A DNA stretch of 64,000 nucleotides. Source: Vibrio sp. 05-20-BW147. Lineage in GTDB: Bacteria > Pseudomonadota > Gammaproteobacteria > Enterobacterales > Vibrionaceae. Shown in pieces: positions 47,808-59,794 of the stretch. Position numbers and translations under genes: made by a program. Below the pieces are notes generated by a model that had not been told where the DNA came from, did not search any database, and saw only the letters and a program-made list of their open reading frames with translations. Location of the stretch: NCBI RefSeq assembly GCF_013369385.1, contig NZ_SZTO01000010.1, forward strand, positions 1-64,000, written 5' to 3'. Position 1 is the first letter of the stretch. Every line of letters starts with the position of its first letter.

Positions 47808-49292
47808 TCACTCTTTGAGTGTGGGATCGGGTTTGCCAGCAAACACGCGCACCACCAGTTTTTGCACCCAATTGCCATAGGGTGGCGCAAACAACTGAAT
47901 CGGAAACCAATCACGCATTTTCAAGACGGTGCGTGCGTGGCTAAGTTCACGAAAGCCCTCTTCGCCATGGTAGTTGCCGATGCCGGAATTGCCGATGCCG
48001 CCAAACGGCACAGAATGGTTGAGCACATGCCAGCCCCAACCATTGATGGTGACACCGCCACTGTGGGTTTGAGTGAGCAAGGTTTCACGTTGTTTTGGAT
48101 GATGGCTGAACAAGTAACACGCTAGAGGCCTTGGCCGTTGGTTGATATAGTCGATGACCTCTTCGATGGCCTGAAAGGTGTGAACCGGTAATAGAGGCCC
48201 AAAGATCTCTTCTTGGCAGATACGCATATCTGGCGTCAGGTTGGTCGCAATATACAGCGGCGTTTTTCGCCCTTCTCCAGGTTCAAGACATTGGGTAATC
48301 GTCGCTCCTTTGCTTCGCGCATCCTCAAGCAAGCTATGGAATCGCTGGTACTGCGCGTCATCGACTAGCGCGGTGTAATCTTGATTGGCCTTGATATCAC
48401 CGTACATACTTTGATGGGCAGATTTCAACGCATCAACAAAGGCTTCTTGCTTACCTTCAGGCACAAACGCGTAATCGGGAGCGATACAGATTTGCCCAGA
48501 GTTGAACCCTTTACCATGCGCAATTCGCTGCGCTGCTTTTGCTATCTCATAATCATCAAACACCACCACTGGCGACTTGCCCCCCAGCTCTAACGTTACC
48601 GGCGTGAGATTGGCGGCAGCGTTTGCCATGATGATCTTTCCGCTCGCAGGGGACCCAGTAAACACCAAATGATCAAAAGGTAAATGTGAAATGTCCATCG
48701 CTTCTGGATGCGTACCTTCTACGATACGAACTAGATTTGTTGGGTAGATCTCGGCAAGCATGCGACGGAGCTGTCGCGTGGTTTGCGGGCAATTGGGTGG
48801 CATCTTGATCATACAGCGATTGCCTGCGGCTAACGCCGTGATCATCGGGCCTATCGAGAGATACAACGGGAAATTCCAAGGGCAGATAATACCTACCACG
48901 CCTTTCGGCTGATAACGAACCTCCAGTTGATTGCCTTTAAACAACCACTCTGTCGCTCTTCGGCTGGGCTTCATCCACCCCTTTAAATGTTTGAGTACAT
49001 GGTTGATATCAAGAATTGGCGCAAGCACATCCGCCATGATGGACTCGGTATGACTTCGACCTCCAAAATCTTGACTCATTGCTTCTGCCAGTACGTCTTG
49101 ATACCGAGAAAGTTGTTTTTTTAGCGCCAGTAATCGATGTTTTCTCACCAAGTAGCTCGCGCTAGGCTCTGCTTGATAAGCCGTTTGTAATTCGGAAAAC
49201 CACGTTGCAAGTTCGCTTGCTGTGGCGTCATGGGTTGCCATCACTCCTTGATCGCGATGTACGTCCCTATCTTGCCTAGCCAGTACATTCAT
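47808..49292 (-). CDS. Coniferyl-aldehyde dehydrogenase-like ALDH
   Basis: 494 residues. ALDH superfamily: PWNFPLYLSIGPMITALAAGN, Glu in TLELGGKSPVVVFDD, catalytic Cys in GFNSGQICIAPDY, and the C-terminal HSVPFGGIGNSGIGNYHG. Closest in type to coniferyl/hydrophobic aldehyde dehydrogenases with the class-3-like short C-terminus. Upstream of the GMC oxidase gene, and divergent from the AraC regulator, so probably induced by an alcohol or aldehyde. GGGAGAG lies before the ATG. Confidence 0.9.
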   Translation of the reverse strand: MNVLARQDRDVHRDQGVMATHDATASELATWFSELQTAYQAEPSASYLVRKHRLLALKKQLSRYQDVLAEAMSQDFGGRSHTESIMADVLAPILDINHVLKHLKGWMKPSRRATEWLFKGNQLEVRYQPKGVVGIICPWNFPLYLSIGPMITALAAGNRCMIKMPPNCPQTTRQLRRMLAEIYPTNLVRIVEGTHPEAMDISHLPFDHLVFTGSPASGKIIMANAAANLTPVTLELGGKSPVVVFDDYEIAKAAQRIAHGKGFNSGQICIAPDYAFVPEGKQEAFVDALKSAHQSMYGDIKANQDYTALVDDAQYQRFHSLLEDARSKGATITQCLEPGEGRKTPLYIATNLTPDMRICQEEIFGPLLPVHTFQAIEEVIDYINQRPRPLACYLFSHHPKQRETLLTQTHSGGVTINGWGWHVLNHSVPFGGIGNSGIGNYHGEEGFRELSHARTVLKMRDWFPIQLFAPPYGNWVQKLVVRVFAGKPDPTLKE

Positions 49293-49453
49293 GTTTCTCT
49301 CCCACGGTGCAATGCAAATGATTACAACATTTTGATAACATGACGCACAGGTTACAAAAAGACAAAAAACGGTGATATTCGGACAAAATTATCTTAAGGT
49401 GACTGAATCGCACCTCAGTCCGCGCTAGGATGACGTTGAAATGGAGAGGGACA

Positions 49454-50503
49454 ATGAAATACGTTGCCGTTTATGAACCGGATGCTCAAGCTTGTGGCAT
49501 TTTAGATCTGCAGCTACTCAACCGCTATTTGGAATCAAAAGTCAGCATTGACTCACTGCTGCTCGGCAGTGGTCTCAGCGTTTCGCAACTCTATACTCCG
49601 GACACGCACATCACACTCGCACAAAAATTGGCGATTTTTAGCAATGCCTTAGCCCATTCAGAAGAGGGCGGATTAGGTCTACGCGTCGGTCAGCAAGCCC
49701 GATTTAGTGATTTTGGCGTGCTGGGTTACGCGATATTTAGCAGCAATACGCTCTTCGACGCGATGATGATTGGTTTTAAGTACCTGCGATTGGCCGGCCC
49801 TGTGCTCAAAAAGACCATGGGTATCGAAGGCCATACCGGCTATTTTCGCGCCGAACAATTGATTGATTTGCAATCTCTTTTGCCGTTTTGTTGTGAATAT
49901 TGGTTTGCTGCAATACACAGCTTATGCGAAGAAGTGATGCAAAAGCCCTTCCCTTCCACGATTATCCGATTCCCCTATCCCGAACCGGAATACAGTGAAC
50001 TCTATCGGCAAATATTTCACTGCCAAATCGAGTTTAACAGCCCACGTTTAGAGTGGCAGTTTGATGCTAGGAGTTTGCAAGAGCCTCTTCCCGCGGCCAA
50101 TACCGCCACACTGCAACTGTGCCTTAAATCGTGCGACGAAATGTTGGAGAAAGTAAGCGGCAAAGCAAGCCTCAAGGAAAAAATCACCCAAATGTTTGTG
50201 GAAAGACCAGGGTATTATCCGTCTATTGAAACCTTGTCCGCCGAACTTGGCATGTCCTCAAGAACCCTTCGCCGTCGCTTGAAAACAGAAGAGAGTAGCT
50301 ACCAACAAATCTTAGATCATGTGCGCTTCCATTTTGCCCGCCACTACCTTGCTTCCACGAAAATGAGCATTGAAGAGATTTCAGAGCGTGTTGGTTTTTC
50401 CGATAGCGCCAATTTCCGTCACGCATTTCGCAAATGGAGCGGCGCGTCACCGAAGCAATTTCGTCAGCAAGCGCTGACTCGCCCTGAGCTTCATCAACAA
50501 TAA
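49454..50503 (+). CDS. AraC-family regulator with an N-terminal arabinose-binding-type domain
   Basis: 350 residues from the ATG at 49454, which has GGAGAGGGAC upstream. N-terminal sensing domain of the OruR/AraC_binding_2 type (about 20-220), then the two helix-turn-helix motifs: PSIETLSAELGMSSRTLRRRLK and SIEEISERVGFSDSANFRHAFRKWSG. Divergent from the ALDH-GMC pair with a 161-nt shared region, so it likely activates that pair. The inducer is not known. Confidence 0.9.
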   Translation: MKYVAVYEPDAQACGILDLQLLNRYLESKVSIDSLLLGSGLSVSQLYTPDTHITLAQKLAIFSNALAHSEEGGLGLRVGQQARFSDFGVLGYAIFSSNTLFDAMMIGFKYLRLAGPVLKKTMGIEGHTGYFRAEQLIDLQSLLPFCCEYWFAAIHSLCEEVMQKPFPSTIIRFPYPEPEYSELYRQIFHCQIEFNSPRLEWQFDARSLQEPLPAANTATLQLCLKSCDEMLEKVSGKASLKEKITQMFVERPGYYPSIETLSAELGMSSRTLRRRLKTEESSYQQILDHVRFHFARHYLASTKMSIEEISERVGFSDSANFRHAFRKWSGASPKQFRQQALTRPELHQQ

Positions 50504-50505
50504 AA

Positions 50506-50535
50506 AAACGCCCGCGATGATCATCGCGGGCGTTT
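50506..50535. terminator. Bidirectional terminator between the AraC gene and mukB
   Basis: A perfect 30-bp palindrome AAACGCCCGCGATGA / TCATCGCGGGCGTTT with A and T tails on both sides. It serves the converging araC-type and mukB genes. Confidence 0.93.
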
Positions 50536-50554
50536 GGTTTTATCGCTATTGAGT

Positions 50555-53500
50555 TTACGCTTCAAACTCTTCGATCATCTGTTGCGCTTCACTCTTCGGT
50601 TTCTGCTCTTGGCCAAAGCCACGCAAACCGACGACATGCACGTGTTCGTGATCTTTAAACACTTTACGCACCAGTTTATAAGTGGTGCCTTTCTCTGGGC
50701 TGATGTTCTCTGGCGCAGCGATAAGAAGTTGCATATCGAGGCGATCACAGAGCTCAAACAGTGTTGAGATCGATTTCGCATCCAGACGCGCCGCCTCATC
50801 AAGGAATAGCAAACGACACGGTACGATGTCTTTACTACGCAGACGACGTGACTCTTCTTCCCAGCTTTGCACCACCATCAAGAGAATAGATTGGCCAGTA
50901 CCAATCGCTTCACCAGTAGACAGTGCACCCGATTCCGCTTGTAGCCAACCATCAGAGCCACGGTTTACTTCAATGCTCAATTCAAGGTAGTTGCGGTAAT
51001 CCAGCAGTTCTTCACCCAAAACTTGTGGTGAACGCTGCCCCATATCAATGTGCGGGTTAACGCGCTGGAACAGTTTCGCCATCGCTTCAGAGAAGGTGTA
51101 ACGTGCCGTTTCAAACAGATCTTTATGCTGTTCTTGCTGCGTGGCGAGACCATTCAGTAACACTTCATGGCTTTCGCGCACTTTCACATTGAGTCGAACT
51201 CCCTTCACCTGGCCAAACGAGATATTGGACAAACCTTGGTTCAACATGCGAATACGGTTCTGTTCACGTTGGATGGTTTTCTTAATGATGCTCGCCACCG
51301 ACTCAGAACTGATGGCCAAGCGGTTTTCACGCATGGTCAACTCTTCAGTCAGACGAGCCAGTTCCACTTCCATCTCTTCAATCGCTTCGACCGGATCATC
51401 GGTATGGATGATGTCTTGGCGAATACGCTCACGTAAGTGCTGGTAAACCGCAATGTAGAACAAGACTTTGCGTTCAGGACGCGCGTTATCTTCAGATAGT
51501 CGCAGTGCATCACGCAGATCATCATTGTTGGCAACCGCAAGACGCAGTGCACCCAGTGATTTATCCGACATGGAACGCAGTTCACCCGCCGACAAGTAAG
51601 CCAGCTCACGCTTGTGTAGGCGGCGCTCTACGTCATTTTCACGTGCTAAACGCAGTACTGAGCACCAGCCTGCTTTCGCTGCAACGACAAACGTACGCAG
51701 TTCAACGTACTCTTTTTGCACCTTCTTCAAGCGCTTGGCGAGTTCTTTCATGCCCAGCTCTGTTGAAGTAAGGGTACGTTCGTACTCGCTCTTACGGCTG
51801 CGTGAGGTGTGCAAACGCTCGTGAAGCTCATCACGACGACGAATCGCGCGCTCCAACGCCCCTTCATCGGCACTGACACCAAACTCTGCCAGCTCTTGCT
51901 TAAATTCTTGAACCGTTTCCAACTTCGCTTGGTATGAACTCTTTAGAGAGGCCAACACTTGGTTGTATTGGTTCATCTGATCTTGCTGCTGCCTGAGCTC
52001 ATCACGGTAACGGCTACGTGCACGTTCCGCTTCCACCAATTTCGCTTTTAGCTGTTCACTCAGCTCGCTGCTCTTGCTAAGCAGATCAACCGAATCGGCG
52101 TAAGCAAAATAGTGGCGACGTTCAACCAAATCCGACAAGGCGAAGATTTGCTTCTTCAACGCTTGCAATTGGCTATCTGCACTTTGATATTGCGCTTCCA
52201 GTGCATCGAACTGCTCAGGATCAGCGTCAAGCACCGCTAATTGGCTTTCTAACTGCTCAACCGCTTTGGCGTGTGCGTTTAAGAACTGCTTCGCATCGGC
52301 CAACTGAGCAATTTTCTCTTCCAGTTCCGCGAAGCGCTCTCCGATGGTGTCATCGCTGATCACCGCCATCATCGGTGCCAATTTATCCAGCATGGTAAGC
52401 GCTTGCTTACTGTTTTGGATTTGGCTGCGCATCTGCTGCTCTTTCGCTTCCAACTCAGCCAGAGTACGCGTCAGTTGGTTGCGCTTATCGCGCGCAATCA
52501 CAAGTGCTTGCTCAGGATCCGCAGCAAAGGCCACTTGGATGTGCTCAGCCACAAACTGGTTAAACACTTGGAATAAACGCTGCATTTTCTGCGCGTCAAA
52601 TGCCGCTTTCGCGTGCTTTTCAACGACTTCTTCGCGCTCGCTACGCAGCAGCTCTAGACGTTGTTCACGTGCTGCGCGACCAAACAGCGGGATCACAGGG
52701 AAGCGAGAGTAACGCATTTGACGATCGTTCAAACGCACGCACACTGCGCCCTCTAGCTCTTCCGCTTTGATTGAGCTGTCATCAAAGGCATCCACATCGC
52801 CTTCAATGATGTAAAGATCCTCAGGGCAGTCATCGAGTTCCACCAGCTTTTCTTCGATGCCCGACAAATCGGACACCACAATCGCATGACGTGCAGGGCC
52901 GTACATCGCACTGAAGTAAGGCGCATCGTCAATGGTGATGTCGTCATAGATCTCAGAAAGCAAGACACCGCCTAGCGTATCCGCTAAACCTTTCAAACGT
53001 GGGTCATTAGAACCACCAGGAGAGGCCAGACGTTCAATTTCACTTTCCAGTTGGCTGCGACGCTCTGCCAGCTTGTCTTTGGCTTGAGAAAGCTGTTTCT
53101 CTTGCTCAAGAACTTGCTGCATTTGTGACATCACCGATTGGCTATCCGCCAGCTCTGCGCCACTTTGCTCACGCAGTTTTTCGAGTGCATCATTGGCCGC
53201 AATCCATTTTGGCGCGATCGCCTGAAGCTGCGTGATGTCACTTTGTAAATCTTGCTCCTGACGGCGCTGCTCGCTACGCAATTCGCGATTCTCTTCCAAC
53301 GCAATCTCAAGAGAGTCAAGTTGGGCATGATGACGTTCACGCTCTTGCTCAAACATCACTTCATCATCAAGCGTAACTTGGTGTGCTTTTTGGTATTCCG
53401 CGACCAAGGCTTGCGCTTGGTTTTGCTGATTCAAGCTACGTTCTAAGTCACGATGCTGCGCGCGCCATTGGTTTTCGTTTTGCACCACTTGCTGAGCGGA

Positions 53501-55018
53501 GCGGGCTTGTTGAATGGCCGCTTTCGCATGGCGAGAAGCCTCTGCACGTTCAACTTGACCAGCAATGCTGTGCACCAATTTCAGCGCATTTTCAAACTGC
53601 TGTGCGGCCGCGGAGGACATGTCCAGTTTGTGCTTTAGCGCCAATAAGGCTTGAGTCTGTTCCGCTTCGCTTTGGGTTAACTGCGCCACCAAGGCTTGCG
53701 CAGATTCAGCGGTTAACGTGCTGTCAGACAAAAGCACTTTGGCTTTTTCTAGCGCTTGAACTGCCTGTTGATATTGAAGCGCGCGAGTTTGCTGCACATC
53801 CAACGCCTGTTGGTAATCGGCCAACTGCGTTTTCAAGCTGTCTACTTCGTTTTCTGCGACGGTAGACTGCTCTTCGGCCATTAAGACGCGCTCTTGCGCT
53901 TCTTCCACGACCATGGATTGCTCTTCAAGACGCTCATTCAGCTCTTCAAGATCTTCTTGGTAACGCTCGATTTTCTCTTGCTGACGCAAAGCATTTTGCA
54001 CCAACTGCAAATGGTCAGAAGCGCCTTGGTAGTCTTGCTCCAATGCCGATTCTGATTCAATCAGCATTTCCAACTCTTGCTGAACTTGGTTCAGTAAGCG
54101 GTTTTGCTCAATCAGTGTCTCGCGCGAGCTAAAGAGTTCAGAGCGTAGTGACAAACTTTGCTCTAACTTCTTGTGACGCTCATTGGCGTGACGCATATAG
54201 TCTGCCGCCACATAATTGGTGGATTCCGTGATCAAATGCTTGAAAAGATCGCGGTCAGCTTGCGTCGTTTTGATCGCTTCCAGCGTCATACGGTTTTCAC
54301 GCAATGCCGATTCCATATCTTGGAACGCTTTCTTAACCCCACCATTTTGTGGCAACAGGTAGTCACGCAGCGAACGAGTAATCGCACTCGAAATACCGCC
54401 ATACAATGAAGCTTCAATCAGGCGGTAGAACTTCGAACGGTCGCTCGAGTTGCGTAATTTCTTCGGAATAACGCCAAACTCAAACATCTGTGCATGGTAA
54501 TCGACAATCGAAGAGAAGCTCTTAAACTGAACGCCCTCATACTGAGCAACGCTCTCTTTCACTTCGTTGATTTGACGAACGCGCGCCTGAGTGGCCGAGA
54601 CGGATTCAATCAGCACATCCGTTGGCTTCACATGACTTGGCAAGCCTTGAATCACAAACGGCTTGATGTCCACTTTTTTGTCACGGCCCGCCACTTGCTG
54701 TAGCTTCACCGCAAACAGTAAGCGTTGATTGCGTGAGTTCACCACATCCAATGCCGCGTAACAGGCACCCGGTTGTAGCTTACCGTAAAGCCCTTTATCG
54801 CGAGAGGCTTGGCTGCTGCCCGCTTCGGTTGTGTTACGGAAATGCAGCAAACTTTGGTCTGGAATCAACGCGGTAATGAACGCCGCCATCGTGGTTGATT
54901 TACCTGCACCATTGCCCCCTGACAGGGTGGTGACCAATCCATCAATATCAAAGGTACGAGCGAAAAAGCCGTTCCAGTTGACCATGGTCAGCGATTGATA
55001 TTTACCTCTTTCAATCAT
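50555..55018 (-). CDS. mukB: Chromosome-partition SMC-like ATPase MukB
   Basis: 1,487 residues, close to the 1,486 of E. coli. Walker [17 protein letters not shown] near the N-terminus, long coiled coils either side of a hinge (about residues 650-780), the ABC-type signature [17 protein letters not shown] and Walker [13 protein letters not shown] at the C-terminus. Condenses DNA as MukBEF. Start overlaps the mukE stop by 4 nt (ATGA). Confidence 0.98.
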   Translation of the reverse strand: MIERGKYQSLTMVNWNGFFARTFDIDGLVTTLSGGNGAGKSTTMAAFITALIPDQSLLHFRNTTEAGSSQASRDKGLYGKLQPGACYAALDVVNSRNQRLLFAVKLQQVAGRDKKVDIKPFVIQGLPSHVKPTDVLIESVSATQARVRQINEVKESVAQYEGVQFKSFSSIVDYHAQMFEFGVIPKKLRNSSDRSKFYRLIEASLYGGISSAITRSLRDYLLPQNGGVKKAFQDMESALRENRMTLEAIKTTQADRDLFKHLITESTNYVAADYMRHANERHKKLEQSLSLRSELFSSRETLIEQNRLLNQVQQELEMLIESESALEQDYQGASDHLQLVQNALRQQEKIERYQEDLEELNERLEEQSMVVEEAQERVLMAEEQSTVAENEVDSLKTQLADYQQALDVQQTRALQYQQAVQALEKAKVLLSDSTLTAESAQALVAQLTQSEAEQTQALLALKHKLDMSSAAAQQFENALKLVHSIAGQVERAEASRHAKAAIQQARSAQQVVQNENQWRAQHRDLERSLNQQNQAQALVAEYQKAHQVTLDDEVMFEQERERHHAQLDSLEIALEENRELRSEQRRQEQDLQSDITQLQAIAPKWIAANDALEKLREQSGAELADSQSVMSQMQQVLEQEKQLSQAKDKLAERRSQLESEIERLASPGGSNDPRLKGLADTLGGVLLSEIYDDITIDDAPYFSAMYGPARHAIVVSDLSGIEEKLVELDDCPEDLYIIEGDVDAFDDSSIKAEELEGAVCVRLNDRQMRYSRFPVIPLFGRAAREQRLELLRSEREEVVEKHAKAAFDAQKMQRLFQVFNQFVAEHIQVAFAADPEQALVIARDKRNQLTRTLAELEAKEQQMRSQIQNSKQALTMLDKLAPMMAVISDDTIGERFAELEEKIAQLADAKQFLNAHAKAVEQLESQLAVLDADPEQFDALEAQYQSADSQLQALKKQIFALSDLVERRHYFAYADSVDLLSKSSELSEQLKAKLVEAERARSRYRDELRQQQDQMNQYNQVLASLKSSYQAKLETVQEFKQELAEFGVSADEGALERAIRRRDELHERLHTSRSRKSEYERTLTSTELGMKELAKRLKKVQKEYVELRTFVVAAKAGWCSVLRLARENDVERRLHKRELAYLSAGELRSMSDKSLGALRLAVANNDDLRDALRLSEDNARPERKVLFYIAVYQHLRERIRQDIIHTDDPVEAIEEMEVELARLTEELTMRENRLAISSESVASIIKKTIQREQNRIRMLNQGLSNISFGQVKGVRLNVKVRESHEVLLNGLATQQEQHKDLFETARYTFSEAMAKLFQRVNPHIDMGQRSPQVLGEELLDYRNYLELSIEVNRGSDGWLQAESGALSTGEAIGTGQSILLMVVQSWEEESRRLRSKDIVPCRLLFLDEAARLDAKSISTLFELCDRLDMQLLIAAPENISPEKGTTYKLVRKVFKDHEHVHVVGLRGFGQEQKPKSEAQQMIEEFEA

Positions 55019-55737
55019 GCTTCACCTTCTAATTCAGCTTGCTCGTTATAATCCTGTTCTTCTTCGTCAGCCAGTAGGCTTGCCTGAGTCGGCTCTTGAG
55101 TGTGAACCACCGCTTCACCATCGCGGATCAAACGCAATTGCGCTTCGCGAATATCATCTCCCGCGCGCACATCCGCACCAAAACGGAACACCGCTTCACT
55201 GATGCTGAATTTGCCGCTGTCTCCCACATTGATGATCATGCCTAAACGGCGTAAACGTCTTAATGAGGTGCGTACTTTTTCGAACAACTTTTCACGGTCG
55301 AGATCAGACCCCGATGCTCGGTTGGTCACCAATTTCATCAGTTTCTTTTCATCGGTCAGTGCGATCAGCTCTTCATACAACTCTTGATTGGTAAAGATAC
55401 CCTCATGTGCCAAACGCTCTGGGCTCAAGTAAAGGAAACAGAGCACCTTACCCACCAACATGTCCAGCTCAGAGAGCACACTGCGGGCAATCAATGAGGT
55501 TGAACGCGGACGAAGGTAAAAGAAACCTTCTGGCGCTTTCACCAATTCGGTATTGTAACGTTGATAAAAAGCCGACAGCTCAACTTCGTAATCCGATAGC
55601 AGTGCGTGGTTATCTAAATCTTCACTCGAGATGTGACGACCTGCACGCAGCATGCTATCCAATGCTGGAAACAGCGGGTTGCAAATCGCTTTGGCCAGAT
55701 TTTCTGGCATGTATTCATTAATATCGGTCGATGACAT
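55015..55737 (-). CDS. mukE: MukE, accessory subunit of MukBEF
   Basis: 240 residues. Tandem winged-helix protein: [28 protein letters not shown] at the start and [29 protein letters not shown]. The acidic C-terminal tail ([16 protein letters not shown]) is typical. It overlaps mukF by 20 nt, consistent with coupling. Confidence 0.96.
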   Translation of the reverse strand: MSSTDINEYMPENLAKAICNPLFPALDSMLRAGRHISSEDLDNHALLSDYEVELSAFYQRYNTELVKAPEGFFYLRPRSTSLIARSVLSELDMLVGKVLCFLYLSPERLAHEGIFTNQELYEELIALTDEKKLMKLVTNRASGSDLDREKLFEKVRTSLRRLRRLGMIINVGDSGKFSISEAVFRFGADVRAGDDIREAQLRLIRDGEAVVHTQEPTQASLLADEEEQDYNEQAELEGEA

Positions 55738-57055
55738 TTGCTTGTACCTTTGCGCCGTAGTCGTTAATTGCCTGCCAATCTGGCTGAATCGCTTGGTAAT
55801 CCGATTCGGAATAACCCATGCGCACCGCTTGGTCGATAACGATACGAGCTAAATCGAAATGATGAGTGCGAGGGTGCTGCGCGAGATAATCTTTGAGAAC
55901 GATGCCGAGATCGATCGGCTTGCCGTTATCTTTATGTAGGCGCAACATCTCGCCGATACGCTCGGCAAGCTCATCATTGACTTGTTGAAACTCTTCATAT
56001 TCCACTTCAAGTGGCACTTGTCCGGTCACTTCGTCGTCACGCAGCACTAAGGCTTCATCACGCAAATCGCTCAAACGCTCAGCATCTGCGTAAGTGAGAT
56101 ACCATGGCATGTCGAAGTAATCTTTGACCGATTGGCGTAGACGAGTACTGAAGATTCGGTTTTTATCCATATCAATCGCGGTACGGATAAATTTGTGAAC
56201 ATGGCGGTCGTAACCGATCCACAGATCGATGGCTTGTTGACCCCAGCTGGTGATGCGATCGAGCTTCATCTGCAACCCAAACAGAGTTTCTTCGATAAAC
56301 TCGAGTTCTTCATCCCCATAGACCAACTCTTGAATATCCAAGATCTGAGTTTGCAACTCATCCCCTGCCGCTTGCAGCGTATCTTGCAGCTCTTTGAGCG
56401 TGTTCGAGGTTTCTGAAAGCAGTGACTCACAGTTGTTGATCGCTTCACGCCAATCTTTGTTCAGCAGATCGGCAATTTGCTGTTTAACCGATTGTTGTTG
56501 CTCATCCATCACGCGTTGGTTGAGATCGATTTGATCAAAAATCTCACCCACAGAATATTTCAGCACCGCATAGACATTTTTTTTCCAATGCCCTGCCGTC
56601 CCGCCTTGCTTGGCTGCTTCAATGGCTTTCGCCATTTCGCCAGCCACCATGGAGAGCTGAATCGATAATCTAAGCTTGGAGAATTCTCGATGACGGACAT
56701 AGTAGTCGGTAATGCCGATCGCCAACGGCGAAAGACGGTAGATACTGGCACCTTCCGTCATTTCGCTGGTAAAGCGGCTGATCAGGCGCTGCTTAACCAA
56801 CTCATTGATGGCGTTGTTGGCGCGAAACGCTGAGGCTTCACCCGTTTCTTCAAACAGTCGAGTGACGATAGTAAACGCATCATGCAGCTCACCTTCACCC
56901 AACTCTTCATCAAACCTTTCGTTACTTAATACAGCGATGGCGATGAGAAACGCCAATCGCTCGGTGGTCAGGTTCAATGAGAAATCGTGCTGCTTAACCC
57001 AACTAACCAATTCATCGATTGGTTGCTCTGCAGCATTGAGAGTTGTCTCACTCAT
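55718..57055 (-). CDS. mukF: MukF, kleisin subunit of MukBEF
   Basis: 445 residues. N-terminal winged helix and dimerisation domain ([31 protein letters not shown]), a helical middle, and a C-terminal winged helix. Bridges MukB heads. It starts 2 nt after cmoM on the same strand, the usual cmoM-mukF-mukE-mukB order. Confidence 0.96.
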   Translation of the reverse strand: MSETTLNAAEQPIDELVSWVKQHDFSLNLTTERLAFLIAIAVLSNERFDEELGEGELHDAFTIVTRLFEETGEASAFRANNAINELVKQRLISRFTSEMTEGASIYRLSPLAIGITDYYVRHREFSKLRLSIQLSMVAGEMAKAIEAAKQGGTAGHWKKNVYAVLKYSVGEIFDQIDLNQRVMDEQQQSVKQQIADLLNKDWREAINNCESLLSETSNTLKELQDTLQAAGDELQTQILDIQELVYGDEELEFIEETLFGLQMKLDRITSWGQQAIDLWIGYDRHVHKFIRTAIDMDKNRIFSTRLRQSVKDYFDMPWYLTYADAERLSDLRDEALVLRDDEVTGQVPLEVEYEEFQQVNDELAERIGEMLRLHKDNGKPIDLGIVLKDYLAQHPRTHHFDLARIVIDQAVRMGYSESDYQAIQPDWQAINDYGAKVQANVIDRY

Positions 57056-57057
57056 TG

Positions 57058-57867
57058 TTATTCCTGTTTATCTTTCTTCTTAGCCCACACATGAATGTAT
57101 CGGCCCAGCGAGAGGTAAGGCTCTTGGCGACACAGACGTCGTTCCAACTCGAGCACATCCTCGTACTGGTAATCACCCATATTCTGTCTGTTCCCTATAT
57201 AATCACTGAAACAGCGAATACCGGATTTTCCATAAATTTCAAAACCTGCGTCTTCAATCCACTGATAAACAGATTGAGGTTCTAGGCCTTTTTGCGGTTG
57301 CAGCTTAAAGCGTTTGCGATGAGGCATACCCTCAAGAATATGTGGGATATTGCCACAGACCACATTCTTATAAACCAAGCCATGGTGGTTGTAGAACATA
57401 ATAGACGCGGCGCCACCCGGTGCGACTTGTTCTAATACCGTTTCCAACGCGGATTTTGGATCCGCCAACCATTCCATCACAGCATGAAACATCACCACAT
57501 CGACGGGCTCTGCTAGGTGCTCACCAATCTTCTGCACCGGAGAATGGATCAGCCGATACTGCTCAAGCAAGCCATTTTTTGCAATATCCTGCTCTGCTAA
57601 TTGCAGCATTTCAGAAGATAGATCACATAAGGCAATGCGATGTCCGAGTTTGGCAAGCTTTTGTGACATTTGTGCCAACCCGCCCCCCGCATCCAATACG
57701 GTTAGAGGCGGTTTGGCCTCGTCAAAGGTGGCTAACAATTGTTGAAGATCTTCCCAAACAATCACTTGGCGAATCTCGCCTTTGTCTGACCCGTAAATAT
57801 TTTTTGCAAATTTGTGGGCAATATCGTCGAAATTACGGTCTTGGTTCACAGCAGCTTGAGTTATCAT
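57058..57867 (-). CDS. cmoM: tRNA 5-carboxymethoxyuridine methyltransferase CmoM (SmtA)
   Basis: 270 residues from the ATG at 57867, matching the family N-terminus ([21 protein letters not shown]); the frame is open to an ATG at 57918. SAM motif [21 protein letters not shown] and the RYIHVWAKK end. It methylates cmo5U34 made by CmoAB, whose genes are about 15 kb away in this window. First gene of the muk operon. Confidence 0.92.
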   Translation of the reverse strand: MITQAAVNQDRNFDDIAHKFAKNIYGSDKGEIRQVIVWEDLQQLLATFDEAKPPLTVLDAGGGLAQMSQKLAKLGHRIALCDLSSEMLQLAEQDIAKNGLLEQYRLIHSPVQKIGEHLAEPVDVVMFHAVMEWLADPKSALETVLEQVAPGGAASIMFYNHHGLVYKNVVCGNIPHILEGMPHRKRFKLQPQKGLEPQSVYQWIEDAGFEIYGKSGIRCFSDYIGNRQNMGDYQYEDVLELERRLCRQEPYLSLGRYIHVWAKKKDKQE

Positions 57868-57964
57868 ATCTAATCGTGCTGCTATTCTGTCATAAGGAAA
57901 GCAGATATAAAGAGGCATTCTCTTATTTTTATTATCAAGTGATGTTTTTTCGGACTATTTCTGT

Positions 57965-58765
57965 ATGTTTGAGCTGAAAAAAGTGCTCTCGGCACTGTTA
58001 ATGCCTTTGCCAGCACTACTTTTAATAGGCTTAGCTGGTCTGATGCTGATTATGTTTAGCACCAGACAAAAAACGGGGTGTTTCATCATATTATTCTCCT
58101 TTTTGGGGATATTCTTGGTTTCTTTCCAACCCGTTGCCAGCAAGTTATTAATGCCATTAGAAAGGCAATACTCTGTATTTCTACCCGAAGTACAAACCGT
58201 CGATTACGTCATGGTATTGGGCAATGGCCATGTGGTGGATGATCAAATCCCCCCTACGTCTGAGTTAAGCCGTACTTCGTTGATGCGTTTGACGGAAGGG
58301 ATTCGTATTTTAAAGATGTATCCGGGCTCAAAATTGATTCTGTCTGGCTATGCGGGCGGCTCAGAAACCAGCCATGCGCGCATGATGGCGAATGTGGCTT
58401 TGGCTCTGGGTGTCGCGAAATCAGACATTATTCTTCTTGAAGATGCCAAAGATACTTGGGAAGAAGCGAGACAAGCAGCGGCGTTTGTGCGTCAGAAACA
58501 GCTGGTTTTGGTTACTTCTGCCAGCCACATGGCACGTGCAATGAAAGAGTTTCATGACGCTGGCATAACGCCGTTACCCGCGCCAACAAACTACCTTGCG
58601 CAAAAAAACATCTCTCAAGCTTGGGATAGATATGCCCCTAAAGCCATCTACCTTGAGCAAACAGAGCGCTACTGGCACGAAACCCTTGGGCAGCTATGGC
58701 AAGGCATGCGAGATTTGCTTCTTACTGACGAACAAATCATGGCAGAGAATCGGGCATCAAAATGA
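57965..58765 (+). CDS. elyC: Envelope biogenesis factor ElyC (DUF218)
   Basis: 266 residues. Two N-terminal TM helices (KVLSALLMPLPALLLIGLAGLML; GCFIILFSFLGIFLVSF), then the DUF218 domain: YVMVLGNGHVVDD, LILSGYAGGSE and LVTSASHMARAMKEF. Takes part in lipid-carrier (undecaprenyl phosphate) use in peptidoglycan and ECA synthesis in E. coli. Divergent from cmoM, the same order as E. coli. Confidence 0.92.
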   Translation: MFELKKVLSALLMPLPALLLIGLAGLMLIMFSTRQKTGCFIILFSFLGIFLVSFQPVASKLLMPLERQYSVFLPEVQTVDYVMVLGNGHVVDDQIPPTSELSRTSLMRLTEGIRILKMYPGSKLILSGYAGGSETSHARMMANVALALGVAKSDIILLEDAKDTWEEARQAAAFVRQKQLVLVTSASHMARAMKEFHDAGITPLPAPTNYLAQKNISQAWDRYAPKAIYLEQTERYWHETLGQLWQGMRDLLLTDEQIMAENRASK

Positions 58766-58788
58766 TGCTTCATGAGCTGCAAAAAACA

Positions 58789-58815
58789 AAAAAAGAGCTT
58801 ACTCAGCTCTTTTTT
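58789..58815. terminator. Bidirectional terminator between elyC and torR
   Basis: AAAAAAGAGCT-TACTC-AGCTCTTTTTT, perfect 11-bp stem with A/T tails, between converging genes. Confidence 0.93.
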
Positions 58816-58845
58816 GTTTGTTAATTTTGGCTTTCTAAACAACGC

Positions 58846-59559
58846 CTAGTCGCCAGCAAACATGTAACCTTCACCGTGTACGGTCACAAAAATTTGTGGG
58901 TTCTTAGGATCAAACTCCATTTTAGCTCGCATACGACGAATCAAAACATCGATTGTTCTGTCGTTTGGCGCATCAACGCGATGGCTGATCATGTTGAGAA
59001 TGCGCTCACGACTTAATACCTGATTTGGGTAAGAAGACAGTGCCACCAGCAGCTCATATTCTGCCTTGGTCAACTTCACTGGCTCACCATTATGACTCAA
59101 CGCTCGACGATGAATATCGAAGGTCCAATCACCAAAACGGACAATATGGTCTTCGTTTTCTGCGTCTTGGTGTTTTGAGCCACCACTGCGCGTAAGCGAA
59201 ATTCGCCACAACAAGTTTTTCACTCGAACCAGCAGTTCACGTAACTCAAATGGTTTGGTGACGTAGTCGTCTGCCCCCATCTCCAAACCAACAATTTTAT
59301 CTATGCTATCCGTGCGTCCGGTTACCAGAATAATGCCAATGTCCGATTGGCTGCGTAGTTCACGGGTCAGCATCAAGCCATCTTCGCCTGGTAAGTTAAT
59401 GTCTAACATCACCAAATCAACGCAGCTATTTTGCAAAATATGGCGCATCTCAGCACCACTTTCCGCTTCACTTACTGTGTAACCTTCTTTTTGAAAATAA
59501 CCCGCAAGTTTACTGCGAGTCACTACATCATCTTCTACGACTAATACGTGATAGCTCAT
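58846..59559 (-). CDS. torR: Response regulator TorR (OmpR/PhoB type)
   Basis: 237 residues. Receiver with acidic pocket VVEDD, phospho-Asp in LVMLDINLPGEDGL, Lys in YVTKPFELREL; OmpR-type winged helix in the C-terminal half (LTKAEYELLVALSSYPNQVLSRERIL, then RTIDVLIRRMRAKM). Very like E. coli TorR across its length rather than ArcA. Activates trimethylamine N-oxide respiration. The sensor TorS and TorT are not adjacent. Divergent from torD, 235 nt away with an AT-rich gap. Confidence 0.88.
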   Translation of the reverse strand: MSYHVLVVEDDVVTRSKLAGYFQKEGYTVSEAESGAEMRHILQNSCVDLVMLDINLPGEDGLMLTRELRSQSDIGIILVTGRTDSIDKIVGLEMGADDYVTKPFELRELLVRVKNLLWRISLTRSGGSKHQDAENEDHIVRFGDWTFDIHRRALSHNGEPVKLTKAEYELLVALSSYPNQVLSRERILNMISHRVDAPNDRTIDVLIRRMRAKMEFDPKNPQIFVTVHGEGYMFAGD

Positions 59560-59794
59560 TTACACCACTTCATGTCATTTCTGTCTACACGGGCAGACAT
59601 TCTATTCATAACTAGTAACATTTCTAGTCATACTTCGTTTGAAATGCAAGTATCTTGATTTTTATTGATTCAAAACAAGCTTAATATCAAGCTATTAATA
59701 AGCATAATTATCTTTATATTTTTCTTAACAATAGGCGTTATTGCTATTCATTTTTTTTGGTTACACTTATAGGAGATTGATTTAGGAGCGATAA

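Noticed and set aside
53383..53865. 160-residue plus-strand ORF
   Set aside because: Antisense shadow of the mukB coiled coil.
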